From Puffinus mauretanicus (lineage: Eukaryota > Chordata > Aves > Procellariiformes > Procellariidae): 64,000 nt of DNA. Both the position numbers and the translations under genes were made by a program. Shown piece by piece: positions 27,101-36,880 of this stretch. The stretch spans positions 8,723,501 to 8,787,500 of the forward strand of contig JAJKFH010003627.1 in assembly GCA_023333565.1 (NCBI GenBank). Reading direction: 5' to 3'. Under the pieces are notes generated by a model that ran no database searches, was not told where the DNA came from, and saw only the letters and a list, made by a program, of their open reading frames with translations. Each line of letters begins with the position of its first letter. The stretch's first letter is position 1.

Positions 27101-30100
27101 CAGCTACTGCTTTAAAAACGCCCACCAGAGGGTCCAACATTACAGCCGAGGGTTAGAGACAATACAGCAGTGAAGCACTCCCAGATAAAAGGATGCAAGG
27201 ATAGCTGACTCAAGAGGTGAAAACCTGTGAACAGGAAACTCTGACAAACATACTGGAGGTCTCCTCTGAGCTGCTCCAGACAATGGCTGTTCAAGCCATA
27301 ACCAAGAAGGTATCAGCTGCAACAATTCACTGCCCATCGCTACATGGAGCCTGAGCTGTGTTCCCTTACTCCAAGCACCAAAGGTGTTTGGGCTGCCCAG
27401 CTGGGTAGACTCTTGATATTCTGCTTTGCTACAGGCTCTTCATGTGAGCTTTTCAGAGGGCAACAAAAACCTCCAGCACTTGGAGCTGTTCTGTAGGAGT
27501 CACATCATTCCCCTGTGTCACCAGGAGGCATGGAACCAGCAGTTACAAGAGATTTAGGATCATGACACCAGGGTGGCATCTTCAGACCACTAATGGTCCC
27601 TGCTTCACAGCAGAGATGACAGAAACCTGCAGCAGGTCAGACCACAAGTCAGGAGCAGCACTAGGGAAAAATCCCAATCCCCAGGGACTGTTAGCAAACC
27701 CTTCTACCAGAGCCTAGACTAGAATCCAGGAGACCTATCCTGCTCAGCTAAACAAACTCCCCAGCTGCCTTATCTTCAAGGAACAATGAGTTGTTCTCCT
27801 GGCAGGGACAAACCCTCCAACTTTCTAATAAAACACAACACAGAATGAGCACAAGTCACAGTGGATTTAATTACAAACAAAGCAAGCAGCAATGCCCCGT
27901 GCTGGAAATTCAATATTCCTTGCTGCCAATAATTCATTATTTTCCCCTAATTAAGTTGATATAAAGGGTAATTTGGTCTTTGCAGTGCAGCAAGCCCTGC
28001 ACGTGCCGTAGCAGCAGGTTGCTAGCAGCACCTTGGCCCCTGGGACTCACCTTGAACTGCTGGTGATCATAGCGGTCATGAATCACCACAAAGCGCAGAT
28101 CAAAACGCCGAGCCAGGTCAAAGAGGTGGTCTGTCTCAGCTTTGGTCCACGCATCATCATGGAGATACATCTGGTACTCCTGCTCTGAGTAGACAGGTAC
28201 CTGCACTGTCTATGCAGGGAAAAGAAAAACATGGCAGCTCTCTGGCAGCACTGCCCTTCGCACTGCCAGCTGGTAGGGGCCAAGATACTTGAGCCGAGAA
28301 CAAGAGCAGCGCACTGGAGGAAGGGGCTGCCAGGACCCTGAGCAATGGGTCCTGGTAGGAAACACAATGAGCAGGCAGGGGACTTGATAAGGAGCAATGT
28401 GTGATCTCAGGGATGCAGACATAACGTTCTGGGGAGCCTACCAGGAACTATTGCCTGGGACACTGAAACCTATTTCAGGTGGCTGACACAGGCAGAGGTC
28501 AGCAACCCACATCCTGACAATAGGTTTCAAAATTATCAGGCTAACATGACAGTGAAACCAAGGTTCAGCCAGCCTCCCTGCATTCCTGCCACATCACAGC
28601 ACCAATACCTTCACATAAACTGCCCTGACAGTCAACTCTTTACTTGGGGTGGGACATGCTCACTTGTACGGGAAGAACGGGAAAGGCAAGGAGTGGTGGT
28701 TCCTAGCCTTTAGCACACCTCCTGCTTTGATACACAACCCAATTCTTTCATGTTTGGTGCAGACAGTGCTGTGAAGATCTCAAAGGCTGAGTGCTGTACA
28801 ATTGAGGGCCATAAACTTGGCAAACAACTTTGTCCCTGCCTTCCTCAATCACCCTTCCTCCATCAGAGCCACAGGGCCAAATGACAGTCCAACTCTCAGA
28901 GTGTCCCAGGTGCCTAAAAGGCCAAACCCACACCACTGTGCCCAGCATGGAACTGCTCTGCAAGGGCTCTATCCAGAACACAACTGTCACATGAGTACTA
29001 AAGGAACAGTAAAAATACTTACTACATCAGGGGAAGTCCTAGCGCGTGGTAAAGCAAAAGTGCAAACAAGTCTGTGCTTTCCTCCCTTACTCCCTTGCAC
29101 CACTCCTGCAGCTGAACTTTGCTCAGCCTGAGGAGGTCCTGCCTCCACACAAAAACACAGTGCGCATGTGAGCAGTGCACATGCTTCAACACCCCTATAC
29201 CCTCCTGAGTCCTACACCAGAAAAGTCATCCTCATGAACTCCATGAAGACCAGAGGAGCATTTCTGAGCCTCCACATCACAGTCTTTTTAGGTCTACTGC
29301 CTTTTGTCCATCACTTAGATACAGAAGCATAAAGGTGAAGCATATCTCCTGGGGACATACTGCACCTCAACCTTCAAGTACCACTTCCACCAGCAGAAGC
29401 ACCATCCTATTAGACAATGTAAGGATGCCCTACGTATGCCATGAAAAAGAAAAAAAAAATTATACAGTAGCATACATACATGAAAAGAGCCAGCAGGGCC
29501 CTCTGCAGTGGATGGAAGGGAAGGCGGCAGATGCCAGGTCAGAGAACGGAATGGGACAAGAGCAAAGAGCAGCCCCAAAACACTTCCTCAGCCGCTTTCT
29601 TGGCTGCTCAGGTAAGAACTGCTGAGAAGTGAGAAGGTGAGAACTCATCAAATGGGAAGCTTGAGCCAACCACGGGATGACTACAAGTTCAAATGCAACG
29701 CAGCCATGAAAATGCAAATATGACCCCCAGAGAGGGATTTCCAGCAGAAACTGGCAGGGTTTCAGTTGCACCACAAGACCTTGCCGGGAATACCAACTAT
29801 AACTCTACTGACCCATGTTCAGGAAAGATGAACTGAAATGGGAAAAAGTACAGAGAAGAGCAATGAGGATGAGTAATGGGGTGGGGAGCTTATCCTCCCA
29901 TAGCAGATTGGAAGAGAAAGGAGCCCAGCAAAAGAAGTTTGAATGGGAATCTGACTGCAAGCTTCAAGTATGCTAGATGGAAAGAAAGGAAGACCCACAG
30001 GAAGAAAAGAACAACTGAAATAAGGACAAAGAAATGGGCTTGCAAAGAAATGCAAATTTAATGTGGAAAATTTAACCTGGAAATGAGAAATGGAGCAGAG

Positions 30101-33100
30101 ACAGTCTGGAACAACTTCCCAAGGAAGCACAGGGGCAAGAAAATCCAAGTGCTTTTCAAAAGGAACTTGATCAGTTTATAAAAGGGACTGGATGGTGCAG
30201 GACCTGACAGAGCCAAGAAGAGGATTCAATGGCCCAGAAAACCCTTCTTAGTCCTACATTTCACACTACAAACTCACACAATGATGGGCATTAAATTAGC
30301 TGAAATTGCTCAGGAAAGATCCTGGAACCATGAGACAGTTCTGTGAAAACATCAGCACAATGTCCAGCAGTGGTGAAAAGACAAACTGAAGATTAAAAAT
30401 GATCAGGGGGGAAAAAAAAAAGAGAAACACAGCCAGTGGACAAACCCACCATGCTTCCATAAGTGAAACACGAACCCCTAATCCACCCATTTCAAAAGAA
30501 AGGATATTTGAGAACAACAAGGGTGACACAGGGCACAGAAGGGCAAATGTACGCCAAATTATGGAAAACAGTACATAGCAAGGACAATTTACTACATCAT
30601 GTAACAGAAGATCTCAGAGACACCAAATAAAACACCAAGGCAGCAGTTTAAAATGAACAGAAGAAAGCGCTTTTGTACACCACACAAAATTAACCTGCAG
30701 AACCCGTTACCATGGGATATTCACAAAGCAGCTTTCTGCCCTGAACGTACCTAGCAAGAATTATTAAACACAAATTCCAAGTTAAGAAATCCTTAAGCCA
30801 AAGACCACCAGAAGCTAGCTATATTTGCCCCATTCTCATGCTCTTTCTCTAAGCCTTTACTAATGGTAGCCAGAAACAGAATATCGGCTGAGATGGGCTT
30901 TTGCTCTGACACCAGTGAAGCTGCTTTTATATTCCTATTTCACACCCTGGATCAAGGCTCAGTGTACACTGTGAAACCTAAGTTTACGTTTTGGATTTCA
31001 CAAAGATGAGGGATTTGGGTGGGAGACAGGGAGCAGAGAGAAAAGGCAAAGCAACTGGGCAGGGACACGGGAGCTTGAGTGACCAGTGGGACAAACTACA
31101 CAGGAAAATGGGCTTGTGCCAACAGGCGTAAGAGATTCGGGCAGAGGGATCAAGTATGTGAGAAGGAAGCCACAGAAGAGCCTGGAAAAGTAAACAAAAT
31201 TCCTCCGATATAGCAAGTATCTGCAAAACTCCTCATCAGTGCTTTCTAGTCTCTCAACCACGGATCCACAAGGGTAACAACTTGCTCCTAATATTATGTA
31301 ATTGTGCGTGTGCAGATGGCAGAGGTCTGTACCACTAATCTAAAGGTTGCAGCCTTGCTGAAGGCTCTTCTGTCTGTCAGTTCACGGTACATGATAAAGT
31401 TAAGGAAACAAGAATCATATAATTACAACACCCATGTGTGGTGCCCTCTGATAAACTCAGTTGAACTCAGCCAAAAACTGTTACAGCAGTAGAGTCTTAG
31501 AAACAATTACACTCCCAAAGTGTCACTCAAACAGCTAGGTAGGTGCCTTGTCGAAGCGAGTCATGCTTCAGACTTCCACCCTAGACATCAGAGAAGAGAT
31601 ACCACAGGAGGCTCTTACCAATGTCCCAGCAAGAGGAAATGCATCAGTCAGAGCTTGAGCCTTCTAACATATAAGGTCAACCAACCACTTAACTCTGCAG
31701 GAAGCCAGGCTTTGTAAGAGCTGGTGCTCTGTGGGTTACAAACTTAAAATGCTGTATACAGTTATACGCAAGCAGAGCTTTTGTGGAATCATGTTATCAC
31801 ACACTTTTTTTTTTCCCCCTTCAGATTCGCATTCACATTATGGAAGCACCCTAACACTGCTCCTTCCTAACTTTGGAGGACCTGACTTTGAAATACAAAT
31901 CTTTATGTAGTTTTCTTTGTGCATGCACATGAAAGCCCCAACCACTCAAAGCAAATACATCTGGGACAAAACACAGCAGGAGCTCACAATAACACATTGT
32001 GACAATTTAACGTAAGATGCAAAGAACAGAGTACTGCACCACACTGATACCACAGGAGCAATTTCAGAGGGAACGCAACGTAATTCAGCATCTGTGCTGG
32101 AATCTGGCCAAGAGGCTGCAAGCCAGCTTTTTTGCCACGAAGCTCAAGCAATTTTTTTCATACTGGGCAAAATAACAAGACTTTAATGTCTCACTCAGAA
32201 TAGAATATCTTTTACCACCCAAAGCCTGTAATCAGGGAGAGGATGTTGGCTAGGAACCGAATTAGATGGTACAGTGCCTCCTTACCACAATCAATGACTG
32301 CACACCTGAAGCACAGAGAGCTCTAGCAAGCTCTGACCACATGCTTAGCCCACTTAGCTCAAAGGATTTGGAGACATCATAGTCTGAGGTCACATGGCTG
32401 CAGGCCATGCTGCAATTTAAAATGCAATTGCCAAATCTAACTCAGCCTTCACATGCTGAAAGAACCAACTTCCTGTCTGGACATTCAAGAAGCTGACCGA
32501 AGGGTATTTTCCAGCTGCTATTTACATGCTTTTATTTGAAAGTGCTCCCACTTACTTTATTAAACCTGGCAAAAGGGTAGTCCTTTCCTTCCTCTGCTGC
32601 TCTCCTCCAGTGGTAGAACATTGCTCCATCTTTTCTTGCTGGGTTGGTGAAAGGCATCCACTTCCAAGGCCGGACTTTCTTGGACCCCAGTTTTGCTTTG
32701 ACTGTTCGATAACCCTGAGTTGTATCACTTGGCAAGAGCGGAGGTGCATCCCTGTGGTGGAGAAAAGCACCGGTTGATGAGAAGCAAGAAGCAGCCCAGG
32801 ACAAACCTGGGAGATTTCAGACTCAGAATGGGATCTGCCACCACAATGTCTAGGGTGGGAAAACCTGAGTTTAAGCTTTATTCCGGGTTTTGCAATTCCC
32901 AGACTGCAATGCTTCCCGCATCAAAAGACAGAATACACAGCACGGATGAACATAACCATCTGGAAAGCAAACTATGCAAGAGACCTCTGGGGCAAGGGCA
33001 CAATCTATAACAAGCTAAATACAGGCTGCAGCAGAACTCTTTTTGCAGAAATAAAAGCAGATGCTATTCCCAGTTGTGAATAAAAGAGAATTAGATACAG

Positions 33101-36100
33101 AAGGGTAAGAACATTGCCTTGTCTGCACTAGACCGTTGTGCCTGTACCTAATTCATCTCCTACACAGAGCAAACCTCTCAAATTTAGAAGAGAGAAGACA
33201 GACGCTGTCCATGACTGTCTAAGAGAGAAGAGGACAAGCATGGGCCAAGCACAAAGGGGAGTCAATCTGGGAAGCAAGACTGCCCGTGTTTTCAAGAGGA
33301 CACTGCCCTGCCACCAAAAGCCCAGGCTACCCCACAACCTGCACAGATGACCATAAGCTCTTACTTTTTGTCAGAGTAGAGGAGTGCATAAACTTCTCTG
33401 TGCATTCCTTCCGGCCTCTTAAACGTCAACGTCTCTGAAGATTTCTTGGATTTTTTCTGAAACAAAAGAATTGCATTTTAGATTCAGAAATAGCAATCCC
33501 TGAGGGAACATTAAACTACATAACCTAGAGCCCTGTGATGGTTTTCACTTTTATCTGGTTTTAGACACCTTGAATTTCTCCAAGAAAGTGCCTGTTCCTG
33601 ATGGAAGACACTGACGGACAAGACATGCCTACTTTCAGTGATAGCACTCACCAGTACTCAGACACTTCTTGTTGCTGATAACACACACTTAAATTGCAAG
33701 TTTAACATCTGGATATAGTTTTCAGGGGCTGGTGCACTAAGCCTTTTTTTTACTAGGTAAACACTGTCCTCACATGAAGGTATTAATGCATTTAATTAAG
33801 TGATTCTCTGCCTTTTAGAGAAGATAAGGAATGTCTTCCCACCACCCTCTCTTGGTTTTTGTCACTTTGTTCTGCAGCAACTTCAGTTTTCACCAGTTGT
33901 GATCAAGCCCTTGCAGTAGCCCAATGTCAAAACTACGGGTATCATCTACAAAAGTAAATCCCCGTTCCTGCCTCTGCTCTCCCATTTACAGAGGAAAGAA
34001 TTTTGCTTTGTTTTGGTTTGGGTTTTTTTGTTGGTTTTTTTTTTAGATAATTTCTTCATACTAGGAATTCAGTGTAGACAACTCAATCTGGCCCCTAAAA
34101 CCTTGTCAGAACTGATGGTTTCTAAGACACATTCCACCCCGTATCACAGATACAAGTTTATAAAGTAATCAGCTTTGGATTCAGGTAGATACAGTAACAG
34201 CCACATTAACAAGGTACACTTTATTTAAGTGGGCCAAGTTTACTGAGTAGTCCAGAACATCTGGTCTAACTGTACCATCTTTATAACTATTAGCCATTAG
34301 CCACTACTTTTAAGTACTTGTTTACCATATCGCTACCAACTTTTAAATCAGAGTATTTTGCAGTAGTAAAACTAACACTGTATCATAAATTGTATTAAAT
34401 CCATACAGTCACCTTTATCAAGCAAATTCAAAATCCCATTAAAAAAATAATAAACTACCAGCTTGGACTACAACTTTCCATAAAACTTGATGATGACAGA
34501 CATACATTATATTAGCACCTTCTCTCTCCTAATCAAACACCTTTCTCCTAGCGTGTCCATCACTTTGCCCAGGAGCGATGTAAGGCCAACCGAGGCAGTT
34601 ACCCGTGGGTCACAAGGTCACCACACACCCTGTTTGAACACAGGCTTCTGGAATTCCCCCAAAGTTCCCAGATTTATTAAAAGTTAATATCAGGAGGTCA
34701 GAGATCAGCTCAGCCAGCTCTTTTAGGAGTTGAGAACAAATTACTTGGTCTTGCTGATTTAAATGTTTTTATGCCCAGTAATTTTTATTTTAACATTCTC
34801 AGCCACTAATGGACTGGAAAGTACTTCACAGTTCTCTTGTGATTTAAAGACATCAATCTGTTTCTTTTCTAATTGAGAACAGATCTATTTCCTGAGCAAG
34901 AGCTGCACTGTTATTAGCAATTTTGCTTTCTCCATGCAATAACGGCTTATACCTTCGGTTTGACTTAGTTTCTGTACGTTGTCGAAATTGAGAATGTTTC
35001 ACTCACAGCCGCAAGTGGCCTCCTGCACTCCTCCTGAAACCTCTCACTGCACCTCCCCTTCCTCTCTCTTTCCATTACAGTAAATTTGAGGAGAAACTCA
35101 TCTTATTCTCTGCTCCAAAAGTGAGACAGACATCCACCAGTACTCCTTCAGCTCTCTGCTAGCTAACACACAAACGCATCTAAATCAAAGAACTCGCAAT
35201 TCCAAACACTCAGTGGCACAACATCGCAGCCTGAATCCAGCCAACGAGCTGCTCACCAGACACACTATTCACCAACACAGCTGATAACCAGTGATTTTAA
35301 CATTTCAGCCTTTAAATTACTGAAACTCATCATTTCCCATTACACCAATTACACTATGTGTCCTATCCCCAGCAAGGCAGTCATGAAACCAGTGTGCTTC
35401 TCTTCAGAGATAAACGTTTCAGTGGAGGCAAAGACAGTTAGGAAGTACTTTCAGGTGGTTGCATATGTTTGGTTTTGTTTTGGTTTTTTTTTTCCAAACA
35501 AATACACAGGCTTTACTTCAAATCAGACCATCTCTGTACCAGAGAGCTCCTGGGGATTTCATCTCCCCTGGCTCATTTCCAAGCACCGCCACATCTCATA
35601 ACTACTTGTGAATTGACCTTCCCAACACCTCGCAAAGCATGGGACAGCCAAGACCTTGCCCAAATTTAAAATACAGAAGGCAACAACATACCATAGCATA
35701 TACCACACAGAACGCAGCACGTGACGGCACACGTCCTTAACAGAGCTTACTAACTTGCCCACATTCCCACAGGCAACACATCCCAGTTCTCCCAAACCCC
35801 AGCCACATACCTTCCCCGCACAGGGACTGCTCCCATGGTTTGAAGATGTTTACCGTTCAATAAAGTCAGACAATGTTTTTTTCTTCTAAAACAGGACTGT
35901 GTTATATTATTTCCATCTGCTTGGGGGCTAGACGGTAAACACGCTTCACACTCACTCCACAAAATGGGAATTTTAGAGACAGCTGAAAATGTCCTGGGGC
36001 CAGGCCCACCTCACCAGGACACCACTTACACAGCTCCAGCCTAAATACCACCCCAAACGCCACAGCGCAGTTAACTAAGAACACCAGGAGCCCAGAAGTG

Positions 36101-36370
36101 GGGCCCTCCAGGCATTTCCAGATACTCCTAGGAAGCCCGAAAACAAATGGACTATGGTAGGAACATGCTTTATTCCATCTTTTTTCCAATATTCACCCCA
36201 GACACCACATGCAAGGTCAGTCAGTACCTAAAAAACAAGCAGCGGCCCCTTAGGGCATCGCAGTTCACCTTATCCGAGTTGATGATATCCTTTTTGTTGA
36301 TGGTGCCCGTGTTCTCCGACTCCACGCCGCCCAGCTCCAGGATGTCCCGCACGTCTGCGCCCGTCGCCAT
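3120..36370 (-). CDS. DMAP1: DMAP1, DNMT1-associated protein 1 (10 coding exons, 462 aa)
   Basis: DMAP1 (yeast Swc4/Eaf2 orthologue) is a nuclear subunit of the TIP60/NuA4 acetyltransferase and SRCAP remodelling complexes and binds DNMT1. Coding exons, in transcript order: 36370-36269, 33456-33365, 32751-32556, 28209-28051, 26899-26732, 25741-25556, 22677-22606, 10453-10381, 8504-8221, 3176-3120. All nine introns are GT-AG and the parts total 1,389 nt with the frame intact. The start is MATGADVRDILELGG. Residues 150-205 form the SANT domain (starting AWTKAETDHLFDLARRF). A charged coiled-coil-like stretch covers about 240-300. The conserved C-terminal segment (PTEEIVQMFNELRSDL) is at 355-370. 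The tail is basic and serine-rich (RKRRE, then five serines). Human DMAP1 is 467 aa, so the length fits. It lies on the same strand as KLF17, as in human. No disabling mutation is seen. Confidence 0.97.
4931..4990. repeat. AT-rich simple repeat
   Basis: Interrupted TA dinucleotide runs with A tracts. Confidence 0.9.
5736..5815 (+). repeat. MIR-like ancient SINE fragment
   Basis: The sequence resembles the tRNA-derived and core part of MIR: GGAGTCAGGACTCCT, then a GCTTTGCCACTCAC box, then GGGGCAAGATA. The assignment is from memory of the family pattern, so it needs a repeat search. Confidence 0.5.
5938..6035 (-). repeat. MIR-like ancient SINE fragment, inverted
   Basis: The plus strand reads AGATTAAATGATT, CCCCCAAGGA, CAGCTCAGAGGCAAAG and CTTGAACTCAGGAGTTC in that order. 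This is the order expected for a reversed MIR, which has the pattern AAGTGACTTGCCCAAGG ... CAGCTAG ... GGCAGAG ... TTGAACCCAGG. Confidence 0.5.
8221..8504 (-). CDS. DMAP1: DMAP1 coding exon (residues 350-444)
   Basis: Acceptor CCCTAG, donor TCG|GTGAGA. It encodes the conserved C-terminal segment (MFNELRSDLVLLYELKQAF, CEYELQMLRHRYEAL), then a poorly conserved linker rich in Gly, Ala and Glu. It ends with the conserved IIDVVGAPLTPNS. Confidence 0.96.
9692..9711 (-). promoter_or_regulatory. ZNF143 (SBS) type motif
   Basis: The minus strand reads ACTACAGGTCCCAGCATGCA, close to the Staf/ZNF143 consensus ACTACAAYTCCCAGCATGC. Such sites usually sit in promoters or at chromatin loop anchors; this one is intronic. 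Confidence 0.55.
10215..10240. repeat. Poly-T/poly-A tract
   Basis: A long T run (about 20) followed by A-rich sequence. Confidence 0.9.
10381..10453 (-). CDS. DMAP1: DMAP1 coding exon (residues 326-350)
   Basis: 73-nt exon encoding MKLPSSVGQKKIKALEQMLM and ELGV plus the first base of Asp350. Acceptor TTCCAG, donor TAG|GTGAGT. Confidence 0.96.
12560..12765 (+). repeat. Ancient CR1-type LINE 3' fragment
   Basis: The plus strand carries a recognisable but decayed CR1 3' pattern: GGGAAGAAATTCCTGACAG followed about 105 bases later by CTGCCTCAGCTGGGGGAT and GACCTAGTCAGA. No open frame survives. Confidence 0.5.
15147..15163 (+). repeat. Poly-A tract
   Basis: A run of 17 A bases. Confidence 0.95.
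20965..21040 (-). repeat. Possible MIR-like relic
   Basis: Plus strand: TATTAGCTCCTGTTTTAAAA then CAGGGAAGACTTGAATAAGG, resembling a reversed MIR/CORE-SINE segment. The match is weak. Confidence 0.3.
22606..22677 (-). CDS. DMAP1: DMAP1 coding exon (residues 302-325)
   Basis: 72-nt exon encoding AVPETAGIKFPDFKSAGVTL and RSQR. Acceptor TTTCAG, donor AGG|GTAGGC. Confidence 0.96.
22820..22875. repeat. 28-bp tandem duplication
   Basis: GGAAAATCCCAAGCAAT occurs at 22,820 and again at 22,848, an offset of 28 bases. Confidence 0.85.
24241..24404 (+). repeat. Diverged local duplication, offset about 113 bp
   Basis: AATTGACTC followed by GTTGAAATGATGCT occurs at 24,241/24,271 and again at 24,356/24,383. 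The spacing has drifted by about 3 bases. Confidence 0.65.
24656..24669 (+). repeat. Poly-G run
   Basis: 14 consecutive G bases. Confidence 0.95.
24903..24972 (-). repeat. MIR-like ancient SINE fragment
   Basis: The plus strand has CTGTCCTCTTTACAGAAAGG then GAAATTGAGG, the pattern of a reversed MIR core (TTTACAGATGAGGAAACTGAGG). Confidence 0.4.
25556..25741 (-). CDS. DMAP1: DMAP1 coding exon (residues 240-301), coiled coil
   Basis: 62 codons starting VAEEEYLIQELRKIETRKKE and ending KKLPQKKETEKP. Highly charged, helix-prone segment. Acceptor TGCAG, donor CCT|GTAAAT. Confidence 0.97.
25742..26731 (-). other. DMAP1: DMAP1 intron 6
   Basis: 990 bases, nothing recognisable besides the splice sites. 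Confidence 0.9.
26732..26899 (-). CDS. DMAP1: DMAP1 coding exon (residues 184-239), end of SANT domain
   Basis: 56 codons: KRSVEDLKERYYHICAKL completes the SANT fold and ERRRKEQLERLYNRTPEQ leads into the coiled coil. Acceptor CCACAG, donor CAG|GTAACC. Confidence 0.97.
26900..28050 (-). other. DMAP1: DMAP1 intron 5
   Basis: 1.15 kb with no exon. A partial CTCF-like core (CCACCAGAGGG) lies at about 27,122; it is too incomplete to call. Confidence 0.9.
28051..28209 (-). CDS. DMAP1: DMAP1 coding exon (residues 131-183), start of SANT domain
   Basis: 53 codons: TVQVPVYSEQEYQMYLHDDA, then WTKAETDHLFDLARRFDLRF (SANT helix 1 region). Acceptor CATAG, donor AAG|GTGAGT. Confidence 0.97.
29815..30215 (+). 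repeat. CR1-type LINE 3' fragment
   Basis: The plus strand follows the CR1 3' end order: GGAAAGATGAACTGAAATGG, GTACAGAGAAGAGCAATGAG, and near the end GATCAGTTTATAAAAGGGA. One frame still shows remnants of the CR1/Jockey C-terminal pattern (VWNNFPRK, then FKRNLI). It is heavily mutated and truncated. Confidence 0.65.
30395..30735 (+). repeat. Second CR1-type LINE 3' fragment
   Basis: GACACCAAATAAAACACCAA, then GCAGTTTAAAATGAACAGAA and CCATGGGATATTCACAAAG follow the 3' pattern of another CR1 subfamily. Same orientation as the fragment at 29.8 kb, which covers the equivalent part of the element, so these are two separate insertions. Confidence 0.6.
32556..32751 (-). CDS. DMAP1: DMAP1 coding exon (residues 65-130)
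   Basis: 196 nt: DAPPLLPSDTTQGYRTVKAK, VRPWKWMPFTNPARKDGAMF, YHWRRAAEEGKDYPFARFNK. Acceptor CCACAG, donor AAA|GTAAGT. Confidence 0.97.
32752..33364 (-). other. DMAP1: DMAP1 intron 3
   Basis: 613 bases, no other feature seen. Confidence 0.92.
33365..33456 (-). CDS. DMAP1: DMAP1 coding exon (residues 35-65)
   Basis: 92 nt: KKSKKSSETLTFKRPEGMHR then EVYALLYSDK. Acceptor TTTCAG, donor AAAAA|GTAAGA. Confidence 0.97.
33457..36268 (-). other. DMAP1: DMAP1 intron 2
   Basis: 2.8 kb, AT-rich between about 34.0 and 35.5 kb with T-rich homopolymer stretches (34,020-34,045; 35,470-35,495). No exon or clear repeat seen. Confidence 0.9.
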
Positions 36371-36425
36371 CTCTCCGCCTGCCCGCTGGCCTTGCCCGCC
36401 GCCGTCCCGTCCGTCCCCTCCAGCT
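36269..36425 (-). CDS. DMAP1: DMAP1 first coding exon (5' UTR plus residues 1-34)
   Basis: The start ATG is at 36,370-36,368, with 55 bases of 5' UTR after an acceptor TTTCCCCCCCAG. It encodes MATGADVRDILELGGVESEN then TGTINKKDIINSDK. Donor AAG|GTGAAC. Confidence 0.96.
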
Positions 36426-36757
36426 CTGGGGGGGAAACCACGGGGCCGGGGTTAACGTGCACCTCCCGCGGGGGCTATCCCATACACACACAAACATGCA
36501 TATATATATATATACCCACACACGTATATCTACTTACATACACGGATATATATACACACACACACCCCAGCCGCCTCCCCATCCCCCTTAGGCCCAGCAA
36601 CGGGGCCTTGTACCCGGCCGGTCCCGGGCGCCACGCACACCGAGCCCGCGGCCCGGAGCCCCGCGGCGGGGTCCCGGGAAGCCCGCGGGAGGACGGGCGG
36701 GATGAGGCGCCGCCGAGGGGACACAGCAGCCCCGAGCCCAGCCGATCCCGCGCTCAC
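36426..36757 (-). other. DMAP1: DMAP1 intron 1 with dinucleotide repeat
   Basis: Inferred intron in the 5' UTR between donor TAG|GTGAGC (36,757) and acceptor at 36,426. It contains a mixed CA/TA repeat at 36,484-36,568. Confidence 0.65.
36484..36568. repeat. CA/TA microsatellite
   Basis: Interrupted CA and TA dinucleotide runs. Confidence 0.85.
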
Positions 36758-36880
36758 CTACCCGCGCCGGCTCCGCAGCCACTGGGACGGTGCGACCACC
36801 ACAGCGGCCCGGGCAGCGCCACTTCCGCTCCCGCCGAGAGGCGCCCGGAAGTGCCCGGACGCACTTGGTGACGCACCACC
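36758..36880 (-). promoter_or_regulatory. DMAP1: DMAP1 CpG-island promoter and non-coding exon 1
   Basis: A GC- and CpG-rich block without TATA. It has ETS motifs on both strands (ACTTCCG at 36,821-36,827 and CCGGAAGTG at 36,845-36,853) and a CRE-like TGACGCA at 36,869-36,875. A strong splice donor lies at 36,757. This is typical of a housekeeping promoter; the start site is probably around 36.80-36.86 kb. The CpG-rich zone continues to about 37.4 kb. Confidence 0.75.

Larger units (their letters stand above)
28210..32555 (-). other. DMAP1: DMAP1 intron 4 (4.3 kb) with CR1 relics
   Basis: No exon seen. Two adjacent decayed CR1-type fragments occupy about 29.8-30.2 and 30.4-30.7 kb. The rest is unremarkable. 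Confidence 0.88.

Noticed and set aside
27122..27132. CTCF-like core CCACCAGAGGG
   Set aside because: Only part of the CTCF motif; the GGCGC half is replaced by GGTCC, so it is not called.
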